Below are positions 47,843 to 55,246 of a stretch of 64,000 nt of DNA, one piece after another. The position numbers and the translations under genes were made by a program. The number at the start of each line of letters is the position of its first letter. Position 1 is the first letter of the stretch. The notes below the pieces were generated by a model that did not search any database, had not been told where the DNA came from, and saw only the letters and a program-made list of their open reading frames with translations. This DNA comes from Peribacillus butanolivorans (GTDB taxonomy: Bacteria > Bacillota > Bacilli > Bacillales > DSM-1321). Where the stretch lies: NCBI RefSeq assembly GCF_001273755.1, contig NZ_LGYA01000005.1:351779-415778 (forward strand), read 5' to 3'.

Positions 47843-48204
47843 GGGGACGTTACGGATTCGACAGGGATAGTTCGAGCTTAAGTTGCGAGTCGAGGGGATC
47901 GGCCTCGTTAAAACGTCAACGCCTATAACTGGCAAACAAAACAACAACCTAGCTTTCGCTGCGTAACAACAGTCGATAGCTGTTCCTCCCTCCATGGCCC
48001 ACGTGGTAGGGTAAGGGACTCACTCTAAGTGGGATACGCCGGAATCCACCGTCTGAGGATGAAGGAAGAGACCAATCAGACTAGCTGCTCTGCCGCCTGT
48101 CGATAGGCTAATGAGTTCGCGAAATGCGAATATATCGACTACACTCGTAGAAGCTTAAGTGCCGTTATGTCTGGACGTGGGTTCGACTCCCACCGTCTCC
48201 ACCA
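47843..48204 (+). ncRNA. ssrA: transfer-messenger RNA
   Basis: Rescues stalled ribosomes by acting as tRNA-Ala and as a short mRNA. Begins GGGGACGTTACGGATTCGAC, ends with GGACGTGGGTTCGACTCCC and CGTCTCCACCA, with the CCA encoded. The reading frame starts at GGC 47931 and gives the tag (A)GKQNNNLAFAA with a single TAA at 47964. The tag ends in AA, which ClpXP recognises. It differs from the longer B. subtilis tag. Confidence 0.97.
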
Positions 48205-48228
48205 ATACATATATTGGTGGTTTTTTAA
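48198..48228 (+). terminator. ssrA terminator
   Basis: CCACCAATA and TATTGGTGG with a 4-base loop, then six T; the left arm overlaps the tmRNA CCA end. Confidence 0.85.
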
Positions 48229-48235
48229 TATAACA

Positions 48236-48280
48236 GGAAGCGTAACTTTTCATAAAATGCGGGGTTATGCTTCCTTTTTT
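48236..48280 (+). terminator. second terminator-like hairpin after ssrA
   Basis: GGAAGC plus TAAC pairs with GTTA plus GCTTCC, followed by six T. Possibly a backup terminator or the remains of a gene end. Confidence 0.55.
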
Positions 48281-48299
48281 GTTGTGCAATAATATGCTT

Positions 48300-48331
48300 C
48301 CACAAAGTTAACGTTAACTCACTTATTGTGG
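48300..48331. repeat. nested palindrome around AGTTAACGTTAACT
   Basis: Outer arms CCACAA/TTGTGG enclose a perfect 14-bp palindrome (48306-48319). Operator-like or hairpin-forming. Confidence 0.6.
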
Positions 48332-48340
48332 TTTTATAAA

Positions 48341-48400
48341 AAAGATTGATCATTTAAAACAAAGTTAGATTATTTAAAATAAAGATTGATAATTTATAAT
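48341..48400. repeat. three imperfect 20-bp tandem repeats
   Basis: AAAGATTGATCATTTAAAAC, AAAGTTAGATTATTTAAAAT and AAAGATTGATAATTTATAAT lie head to tail with exact 20-base spacing, ending 15 bases before the left inverted repeat. Confidence 0.8.
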
Positions 48401-48616
48401 AAAGCAACACTTATTAGGATAGCGTCAGGAAAATGCGGAGTTACAACGTTAAGAAAGTTTTAATGGTCCTTAAAGAATTTAGGGTGATCATTTTCTCTGA
48501 ATTAATCCCGTAAATTAATATGATCCCATCCTAAAGTAGATATACGATGTAAAAAGACCATTAAAATTACCTAATCCGAGATGAATTATATGGAATTGCA
48601 ATATCTGAAAAATAAC

Positions 48617-48648
48617 AAAGCATATCTGAGATTTCTCAGATATGCTTT
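48617..48648 (-). terminator. terminator of the efflux pump gene
   Basis: AAAGCATATCTGAGA and TCTCAGATATGCTTT, a 15-bp stem; on the minus strand it is followed by TTTGTTATTTTTC. Confidence 0.8.
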
Positions 48649-48683
48649 CATTTTAAATACACTAAATAATAATGTTGACTATT

Positions 48684-50138
48684 TTAGTTATGTGATTCAC
48701 TTTCGTATTTTTGAATGGCTACTTTTTTAGGCATTAAACATGCAAAAATTAATGCTACAAAAGATACGAATAACATAAATACATAGGCGTCACTTGAGCT
48801 GAAGATAGAAGATAATTTCGCTAGTTGTATAGCTGAAATGTCTCCATTTTCAATGGATAACTGAGAAGCATGCGAAGTTGCTTGAATTGTATACACTGTG
48901 ATGATAACTGCTGTTCCTATAGCACCTGCTAATTGGCGAATGGTATTATTTACTGCTGAACCATGTGAACCCAATTCTTTGGGTAAAGCATTCAGCCCTG
49001 CTGTATTTAAAGGCATCGAAATGAAACTTAATCCAATTCGTAAAATAATGGTACGAACCATTAAATACATATAAGTTGTGGATTCGGTCAAATCAATTGC
49101 ACCCCACATCGAAATAATGATAAATACTAAACCTGTAATAAAGAGTGGTTTCGCCCCGTATTTATCATACATTTTACCTGTGATAGGTGATAAGAAGGCA
49201 TTAATCACGGCTCCAGGTAATAGAAGTAGACCTGATTCAAATGCGGTAAAACCTCGTCCATTTTGCAAGTAAATTGGTAAAAGAATTAGATCGGCATACA
49301 TAATCATCGTAATGAGTATGTTAATGACTGATGTAAGAGTGAAAATTTTATACTTAAATACGGATAAATTTAATAATGGATCATTAGACTTTATTTGACG
49401 TAAACAGAATAGAGTTGTAACGATTATTCCGATGATGATTGTTGTAATAACAACTGGATGTGTCCATCCTTTGCTTCCTGCACTACTAAATCCAAATAAA
49501 ATACAACCAAAGCCAATCGTTGATATAATGACACTTACGATATCTAATTTTGCTTTTGTTGTGTCTGCAACATTCATTAAATATTTAAAAGCAAGAATAA
49601 TGACGATTAATACGAGTGGAGTTAATCCAATAAATAGCCATCTCCATGATACATATTCAATGATAAAGCCAGATATTGTTGGAGCGATGGCTGGGGCAAA
49701 AATTATGGCAAAGCCGATAGTTCCCATAATACTTCCACGCTTTTCACTCGGGTATAAATACAAAATAACCGTCATCATTAGTGGCATAATAATTCCTGCC
49801 CCAATTGCTTGAATCATTCTTCCTGTTAATAGAATGCTAAAGTTCATGGCACAGGCACATAGCACAGTCCCCATGAACAAAAAGAACATCGAGCTAATAA
49901 ACAGCTGCCTTGTTGTAAAACGTTTCATTAAAAACGCAGTAATCGGCACTAAAATACCGTTTACGAGCATAAAGCCTGTTGATAGCCATTGTACAGTTGC
50001 AGCCGTAACATGAAATACCTCCATAAAATTACTCATTGCTACATTTAATAGTGTTTGATTTAATGTTGATAAAAAACAGCCAGCAATCAGGACCATTAAT
50101 AAGATTTTTTTATTTTTTTCCGCTATTTCCTTCTGCAT
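48684..50138 (-). CDS. MFS multidrug efflux transporter (DHA2/EmrB-LmrB type, 14 TM)
   Basis: 484 residues with about 14 hydrophobic segments. The N-terminal helix 1 ends TLLNVAMSNFMEVF, followed by VQWLSTGFMLVNGILVPITAFL and the motif-A-like loop MKRFTTRQLF; GRMIQAIGAGIIMPL is the motif C region. These place it in the drug:H+ antiporter family 2. The substrate is not readable. AT-rich codon use (many TTA, ATT) differs from neighbouring core genes. ATG 50138 has AAAGGAGT six bases upstream. Divergent from a TetR gene whose operator lies in its promoter. The pair lies within a Tn3-like cassette. Confidence 0.9.
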   Translation of the reverse strand: MQKEIAEKNKKILLMVLIAGCFLSTLNQTLLNVAMSNFMEVFHVTAATVQWLSTGFMLVNGILVPITAFLMKRFTTRQLFISSMFFLFMGTVLCACAMNFSILLTGRMIQAIGAGIIMPLMMTVILYLYPSEKRGSIMGTIGFAIIFAPAIAPTISGFIIEYVSWRWLFIGLTPLVLIVIILAFKYLMNVADTTKAKLDIVSVIISTIGFGCILFGFSSAGSKGWTHPVVITTIIIGIIVTTLFCLRQIKSNDPLLNLSVFKYKIFTLTSVINILITMIMYADLILLPIYLQNGRGFTAFESGLLLLPGAVINAFLSPITGKMYDKYGAKPLFITGLVFIIISMWGAIDLTESTTYMYLMVRTIILRIGLSFISMPLNTAGLNALPKELGSHGSAVNNTIRQLAGAIGTAVIITVYTIQATSHASQLSIENGDISAIQLAKLSSIFSSSDAYVFMLFVSFVALIFACLMPKKVAIQKYESESHN

Positions 50139-50159
50139 TAATAAACTCCTTTATTCTAG

Positions 50160-50193
50160 ACTTGAATTATCGACACCGTGTCGATAAAATCAA
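50160..50193 (-). promoter_or_regulatory. promoter of the efflux pump gene with TetR operator in the spacer
   Basis: On the minus strand TTGATT and GATAAT are 16 bases apart. The spacer is almost wholly filled by the palindrome TTATCGACAC-N-GTGTCGATAA (50167-50187), 10-base arms with one centre base. A bound dimer would block RNA polymerase. Confidence 0.78.
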
Positions 50194-50311
50194 TAGTAAC
50201 AAGATATATATTCTTTGACCATGAACAGTTTTTTTAAAAATGTTCACTACTCGACATAAAACATATATGATGTTGAGAAAGTCAAAGGAAAATCTATAAA
50301 GGGGGTTAAAA

Positions 50312-50860
50312 ATGTCTACACCTAAAAAAGAAGATCCTCGTACAATTCGTTCAAGAGAAATGTTTAAAAATGCCGTCTTTTCTCTTTTATGTGAGGACCC
50401 CACCATTTCAAACTTAACGGTTCAGAAAGTCGCAGCCAAAGCAGAATTAAATCGGACAACATTTTACTTACATTATCAAGATATTCAAGATTTACTAACG
50501 CAAATCACCAACGAGATTTCAAATGAGCTTTCTAATAAAATTGTTGATTTAATACATGCAAAAGATTTATCAGAAAAACAAAAGCTAACACAATTTCTTG
50601 ATTATTTATATATCCATCGAAATTATTTACTTATTATATTTAAAATGAATCAATTTGAGGAGCAATTGTTTTTATTTTTAAAGCAACTAGTAGAAACAAG
50701 AAGAAAGAATACCAAAAAGGATTTACCTGCCGACTATGTCGCGGTTGATATTAAAACAGCTTCATTGGTAGGCATCATCATGTGGTGGATAACGAAGGGG
50801 CTTCATTTTAGTTCAGATTATATTGCAAATCAAATTTATTTAATGTACAAAGTGCAATGA
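50312..50860 (+). CDS. TetR/AcrR family repressor
   Basis: 182 residues. N-terminal helix-turn-helix at ~15-60 (FSLLCEDPTISNLTVQKVAAKAELNRTTFYLHY, here seen as LTVQKVAAKAELNRTTFYLH). The C-terminal ligand domain is Lys-rich. ATG follows AAAGGGGG. It probably represses the divergent pump gene through the operator at 50167-50187 and is released by the pump substrate. Confidence 0.88.
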   Translation: MSTPKKEDPRTIRSREMFKNAVFSLLCEDPTISNLTVQKVAAKAELNRTTFYLHYQDIQDLLTQITNEISNELSNKIVDLIHAKDLSEKQKLTQFLDYLYIHRNYLLIIFKMNQFEEQLFLFLKQLVETRRKNTKKDLPADYVAVDIKTASLVGIIMWWITKGLHFSSDYIANQIYLMYKVQ

Positions 50861-50980
50861 TTCTAAATCATTCATCCATATTATTAATAAACATTGGAAT
50901 CAGTAAATGATGAAAATTAAAAGGACCATTAAAGTTATTCTCTTACAAGTAAGAGTGTAAAGTAGGAACAAGTAACGAAT

Positions 50981-51024
50981 AAAGCCCAATTCCTCAATTT
51001 TAATGCTGAGAAATTGGGCTTTTT
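50981..51024 (+). terminator. TetR gene terminator
   Basis: AAAGCCCAATT and AATTGGGCTTT, loop extended by CTCA/TGAG, then T run. Confidence 0.85.
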
Positions 51025-51075
51025 ATATTGGCATTTCCTTAACGTTGTAAATCCGCATTTTCCTGACGCTTATTA

Positions 51076-51505
51076 ATCGCCAAAAATTAACATCTGGTTT
51101 ACGAATGTTCACTCTTAAGACCTCCACCTCAAACGGTTCATATTCATAAATAATGAATAACTATCCCTAAGTAAAGAAGAAAGAAAACAATGTCAATTAT
51201 GGCTGTTACCCTTATTTGCATATACCAATTAATATCAATGGAAAATATTATCATTGATACAAAAATATAAAGGGGAAATTTAAATGAAGTGTCCCCTTTG
51301 AAAAGGTTATTTGAAAAAAGGACTAGGCGGCATAAAAAGATGATTTCTGTATTTTACAGGGCCATAGGCGAAGTAGTTTTTCCTTTATTTACCAGTTAAA
51401 TACCAGCGGTAACCAGTGTTACAAAAAGTTGCCGGTTGTTTCACCCTCCAAAATGTATGACAATTAACGTAACAAAAAAGCAGACAAACACATAGGAGGG
51501 AAATA
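51076..51505. other. intergenic region between the cassette and lipA
   Basis: No supported gene. It holds a hairpin AAAGGGGA/TCCCCTTT at about 51270-51300 and, at 51334-51373, a sequence resembling the lipA terminator region (52268-52300). A 36-codon minus-strand frame was seen and rejected for lack of a ribosome site. Confidence 0.5.
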
Positions 51506-52147
51506 ATGAAAAATAAGAGATTGCTACTTTCAATAATTGCATGCATGGCCATTATTTTTTCTGTTGTTACTATTCAGCCTTCTGATTCCAAAGCACAGAC
51601 AAACAGCCATGATCCAGTTATCTTCATTCACGGAGCCGGCGGTAATAGCGGAAACTTTAACAGCATTAAGAATTACCTGAAAACACAAGGCTGGTCCGAT
51701 AATGAACTATATGCCATCGAAATGGTGGATAAATCGGGTAATAGCTTGAATAATGCAAGACAGCTAGCTCCTTATGTAGATGAAGTGTTAAAGAAAACAG
51801 GAAAGAGTAAGGTTGATATTATTGGACACAGCGCGGGAGGCATCAATACCCTGACTTATATTCTCCTCAATGGCGGCGGAAGTAAGGTAAACGATGTGGT
51901 GACGTTGGGTTCTCCAAACAAATTTGTAACATCGAAAGCTCCCGTAGGTACAGATCCTACCCGTAAAATCCGTTATACTTCGATTTACAGTACTAGCGAC
52001 TATGTTGTACCTACTTCGCTTTCAATACTTCAGGGAGCGAAAAACGTTCAAATTAGCGGTGTAGACCACGTGGGAATGCTCTGGAACAGTAAAGTCAACG
52101 AGCTGATTAAAGAAGGTTTGAATGGCGGAGGGACAAATACAAATTAA
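51506..52147 (+). CDS. lipA: secreted triacylglycerol lipase/esterase, LipA type
   Basis: Small extracellular lipase. 213 residues: signal peptide 1-31 (KNKR, hydrophobic core, SKAQ), then an alpha/beta hydrolase core without lid: VIFIHGAGGNSGNF, nucleophile Ser109 in GHSAGG, Asp in YSTSDYVVP and His in GVDHVGML. The C-terminus (VNELIKEGLNGGGTNTN) is nearly the same as in B. subtilis LipA. B. subtilis LipA has AHSMGG at the nucleophile; here it is GHSAGG. GGAGGG ribosome site. Confidence 0.93.
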   Translation: MKNKRLLLSIIACMAIIFSVVTIQPSDSKAQTNSHDPVIFIHGAGGNSGNFNSIKNYLKTQGWSDNELYAIEMVDKSGNSLNNARQLAPYVDEVLKKTGKSKVDIIGHSAGGINTLTYILLNGGGSKVNDVVTLGSPNKFVTSKAPVGTDPTRKIRYTSIYSTSDYVVPTSLSILQGAKNVQISGVDHVGMLWNSKVNELIKEGLNGGGTNTN

Positions 52148-52267
52148 CAAAAGATTCTTATCTTGAACTTAGTTTTTTCAGCAATATTAAACACATACCG
52201 CCTAATGCTTTACTAGAATGTTAATCGAAGCCAGAACGAATAACAATAATCTATAAGCATGTAGCAC

Positions 52268-52311
52268 AAAGAAGATGATTTCCTGTATTTAATAGGGGTC
52301 ATCTTCTTTAA
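52268..52311 (+). terminator. lipA terminator
   Basis: AAAGAAGATGA and TCATCTTCTTT with a ~20-base loop. Confidence 0.65.
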
Positions 52312-52564
52312 GTTCCATTGATATCTGAAATTGTTATAGTACGTCAGCTATGTAGGACGGACTTGTTAAGCAGGTCCGTTATTGGTCGATATATCAAATA
52401 AATTGTAGATAAATAGATGTTTTCGTAGAAATAACTCAATTTTCGTAGATATATCCCGAATTTCGAAGATAAACTACATTTCGAAAGAAAATGCTGCTAC
52501 CAATTAAAGGGATATCACTTGTTATGTAGAATCAATTGTAAGAAACCTAGATTGGAGTGATAAA
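52312..52564. other. intergenic region between lipA and the NERD gene
   Basis: Contains a hairpin ACGGAC/GTCCGT at 52356-52381 and a set of 20-bp tandem repeats (52381-52488). No gene. Confidence 0.6.
52381..52488. repeat. five imperfect 20-bp tandem repeats (TTTCGTAGATA type)
   Basis: Units begin at 52381, 52401, 52421, 52441 and 52461, with a partial sixth; the best are TTTCGTAGAAATAACTCAAT and TTTCGTAGATATATCCCGAA. Spacing is exactly 20 bases, about two helix turns. Similar TTTCGTAGATA arrays occur between genes in other Bacillaceae. Confidence 0.75.
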
Positions 52565-53520
52565 ATGATTGTAAAAGAACGAAAAGTTCCTCTTTCTATC
52601 CTTAAATTACGAGCCTTGGCGCACAGGCTTCCTCAGTCCCATCCTAAAATCCCCTCAATAATGAATGAACTCAAAAAAAGAGAAGCGGGTTTTAAAGGGG
52701 AAAGTGCAATTGATTTTCCTTTAAGTTTTCTTGAACCGAAAAACTATTTCATCTTCCACGATTTAAGGTTACAGGATCAATCCCGATTTTTTCAAATGGA
52801 TACCTTATTAGTATCCAAAAAATTTGCCCTTATTATAGAAGTGAAGAACATAGCTGGTTCAATCTACTTTGATCCACATTTCAATCAACTCATTCGAAAG
52901 AAAGAAGGAAAAGAAACGGCATTTCCAGATCCTATTATTCAAGTCAGCCGCCAGGAATCACAGTTAAAGAATTGGTTCTTGAAAAATGGATTTTCGGCGC
53001 TGCCCATTCTTTCTTTGGTTGTTATTAGTAATCCACAAACAATCATACGTACGTCTCCTGAAAACCGTAAACTACACTACAAAGTAATCCATCGCGACAT
53101 GCTTCCCTCTAATATTAATAGGATAGAACAATCTATTAAAAATCCAACATTTTGTGAAAAATAATTCGGGTAATAAATAGGAATCATATCGAAGCAGATT
53201 TTTCTGTCTTGGAACGTTATACCCTCAAGCCGGGGGAACTTATCAAGGGAGTCATATGTGAGAATTGCAAGGAGAGCCCGTTATTAAGAAGACATGGTAC
53301 ATGGTTTTGCGACAATTGCCAACTATTAAGTAAGGATGCTCATATCCAAGCATTACAAGATTATTTTTTCCTTATCGGATCGACTATAACCAATCGTCAA
53401 TTGAGGGAGTTTTTACTTGTTTCATCTTCTGCTAGTGCTACGAGAATATTGCAATCATTGAATCTAACAAGTAGTGGGGCGAATAAGGGGAGAGTATACA
53501 GCTTGTCTTTTAATGAGTAA
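52565..53520 (+). pseudogene. NERD-domain protein gene with a frameshift
   Basis: The first frame (52565-53164, 199 residues) is a NERD nuclease-related domain: GFKGESAIDFPLSF, HDLRLQ, then MDTLLV and LIIEVKNIAGSIYF, which carry the Asp and Glu-x-Lys of the fold. The second frame (to 53520) continues with CENC...CDNC, a zinc-ribbon, and a C-terminal helical domain. Adding one base to the A run at 53157-53161 joins the frames into 318 residues with no internal stop (CEKIIRVINRNHIEADFSVLERYTL, in parts EKIIRVIN and HIEADFSVLERY). So it is either a recent frameshift mutation or a homopolymer sequencing error. Cellular role unknown. Confidence 0.82.
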
Positions 53521-53523
53521 AAA

Positions 53524-53551
53524 AGAGGCCGACTCTTAAGAGTCAACCTCT
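53524..53551. terminator. terminator between NERD gene and salA
   Basis: AGAGG plus GACTCTTAAGAGTC plus CCTCT form a hairpin between converging genes. Confidence 0.7.
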
Positions 53552-53557
53552 GTTCAA

Positions 53558-54607
53558 TTATGCTTGATTGATAATATCTTCTGCTAATGATGTAAAGGTT
53601 TCTCCAACGTACGATTCTTCATCAAAGACAGAGGCGTCGTTATTTTCTTTGCGGTTTGAGAATGGGATGGTAGAGATTACTTCAGTTTCAAGTCGTTGTG
53701 CCAAAATGGCCCCGCCGCCTTTTCCAAACAGGTAATTCCTCGATCCGTCCTGTTCTTCAAAATAAGCCATGTTCTCAATGACACCCAAGATTTCATGTTG
53801 GGTATGTTTGGCCATTGCACCTGCTCTTGAGGCGACAAAAGAGGCGACATTATGCGGCGTAGTAACAACAATTTCCTTAGCTTGAGGGATCATTGCCGCT
53901 ACGTCGATGGCTACGTCTCCAGTTCCAGGAGGTAAATCAAGCAGCAGGTAATCCAGTTCTCCCCAATGCGTGTTCACAAGGAAGTTTTTTATCCATTTAT
54001 TAAGCATAGGTCCCCGCCACATAACAGGATTATCATCTGCTGCAAAAAATCCCATGGACATGACCTTCACACCATGACTGACAACGGGAATGACGGTTTG
54101 GTCAATCATCGTTGGTTTTTGGCTAATCGCCATCATTGCAGGGACACTGAAGCCATATATATCAGCATCTAAAATGCCCACACGTTTGCCCATTCGTGCT
54201 AAAGAGACTGCGAGATTAATCGTAACAGTTGATTTTCCAACGCCTCCTTTACCGCTTGTCACGGCAATGAAGGTCACACCTGAATCAGGGCGAAGCATAT
54301 TAGGCATACCCGTTTCAGTGGTTGCATTGCTTTTTAGTAATTTCGTCAAGGCTTCTCGTTCTTCTTTAGTCATCGAGCCAAATTGTAAAGACACAGTTGA
54401 AGCACCGATGGCTTTCAGTGAGTTTTCAATATCTTCCTGAATCTTCACTTTTAAAGGACAGCCTTGAATGGTTAACACCACTTCTAACTGGATATGGGTA
54501 CCTTCGATTTTGATATTTCTAACCATATTCAACTCTACAATACTTTTATGCAATTCAGGATCTTCGACATGTTTCAAAGCATCCATGACTTTTTCATGTG
54601 TTAGCAT
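53558..54607 (-). CDS. salA: Mrp/NBP35 family ATPase, SalA-like
   Basis: 349 residues: N-terminal MIP18-like domain (DPELHKSIVELNMV, QGCPLK with Cys50), then the deviant Walker A SGKGGVGKST at 118-127 and DLPPGTGDVA. The C-terminal ENMAYFEEQDG replaces the CxxC that Fe-S carriers use, as in B. subtilis SalA, a positive regulator of the AprE protease through ScoC. ATG 54607 has AAAGGATG 8 bases upstream; the longer frame to 54661 is not supported. Separated from yrhD by a terminator. Confidence 0.85.
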   Translation of the reverse strand: MLTHEKVMDALKHVEDPELHKSIVELNMVRNIKIEGTHIQLEVVLTIQGCPLKVKIQEDIENSLKAIGASTVSLQFGSMTKEEREALTKLLKSNATTETGMPNMLRPDSGVTFIAVTSGKGGVGKSTVTINLAVSLARMGKRVGILDADIYGFSVPAMMAISQKPTMIDQTVIPVVSHGVKVMSMGFFAADDNPVMWRGPMLNKWIKNFLVNTHWGELDYLLLDLPPGTGDVAIDVAAMIPQAKEIVVTTPHNVASFVASRAGAMAKHTQHEILGVIENMAYFEEQDGSRNYLFGKGGGAILAQRLETEVISTIPFSNRKENNDASVFDEESYVGETFTSLAEDIINQA

Positions 54608-54644
54608 TTCATCCATCCTTTTGTTTTCAATATCGTCGTGCATG

Positions 54645-54688
54645 ATAGAAAAAAGACTCAAAAGAAGGATGAACTTCTTTTAAGTCTT
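54645..54688 (-). terminator. terminator of the formate dehydrogenase operon
   Basis: On the minus strand AAGACTTAAAAGAAG pairs with CTTCTTTTGAGTCTT and is followed by TTTTC. Confidence 0.8.
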
Positions 54689-54750
54689 AATCTATTTGTT
54701 GAGAGAAAGCTTACTTTTGGGGATAGTCACTTGTAAAAAAGGTTCTAAAT

Positions 54751-55227
54751 CTATTCTTTTAGTTCCTTACCCATTCCTTTTAGGAAATGGATGCCAAAAC
54801 CGATTGCTCGATTTATATCTGGGTCATTTAATGTTTTCATTAAATTCATTACACCAATTTTCTTATCGGTCTGTAGGAATTTGTTGGCTTCATCGACTCC
54901 TGCTAGTGCACTGTTAAGTAGTTTTGTAGATTGTGCGGCATCAGCGTTCATCAAGGCTCCTGTTGCTCCCATAAGGGTATTGATTAAATTGGTTACAGGT
55001 TGTCTTGTGACTTGTTGAAGAGCGATTTTTGCAATTTGTTCTTTTCCTTGAAGCATGGAATTCGCAGCTTCAAGGACACCTGATTCATTAAGTTCACCGA
55101 GGATTTTAAACATATTGTTCAACACATCCTCATTGTTGGTGACAAGCGTTTTTAGTTCTTCGAGTTTTTGTAGCTTTATTTCTTCCTCTGTTATAGGATT
55201 ATGGATTTCCGTAATTGGAGCTGCCAT
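54751..55227 (-). CDS. yrhD: DUF1641 protein, YrhD-like
   Basis: 158 residues, mostly helical, no signal or membrane segment. The C-terminal motif DINRAIGFGIHFLKGMGKEL is typical of DUF1641 proteins that accompany formate dehydrogenase subunits. It starts 19 bases after the dehydrogenase stop, with AAGGAGGG, and ends the operon. Function unknown; an assembly or electron-transfer role is possible. Confidence 0.8.
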   Translation of the reverse strand: MAAPITEIHNPITEEEIKLQKLEELKTLVTNNEDVLNNMFKILGELNESGVLEAANSMLQGKEQIAKIALQQVTRQPVTNLINTLMGATGALMNADAAQSTKLLNSALAGVDEANKFLQTDKKIGVMNLMKTLNDPDINRAIGFGIHFLKGMGKELKE

Positions 55228-55246
55228 GAGCTTCACCCTCCTTTAA

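Larger units (their letters stand above)
48281..48415. other. intergenic region left of the Tn3-like cassette
   Basis: No gene. It contains the nested palindrome at 48300-48331 and three 20-bp tandem repeats at 48341-48400. Confidence 0.6.
48416..51075. mobile_element. Tn3-like inverted-repeat cassette carrying an efflux pump and TetR gene
   Basis: Ends are 38-base inverted repeats at 48416-48453 and 51038-51075. Positions 6-38 match at 32 of 33 bases (core GCGTCAGGAAAATGCGGA and TTACAACGTTAAG); the five outermost bases differ. Length 38 and an inner end of ACGTTAAG are typical of Tn3-family terminal repeats. No transposase or resolvase is present, so it is a passenger cassette that would need a helper transposase, or a decayed remnant. 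TATTA occurs at 48412-48416 and 51071-51075 and may be the 5-bp target duplication, although the alignment with the ends is not exact. Confidence 0.72.

Noticed and set aside
51134..51246. 36-codon minus-strand frame MIIFSIDINWYMQIRVTAII, membrane-like
   Set aside because: No ribosome site before the ATG and no conserved neighbour; AT-rich chance frame.
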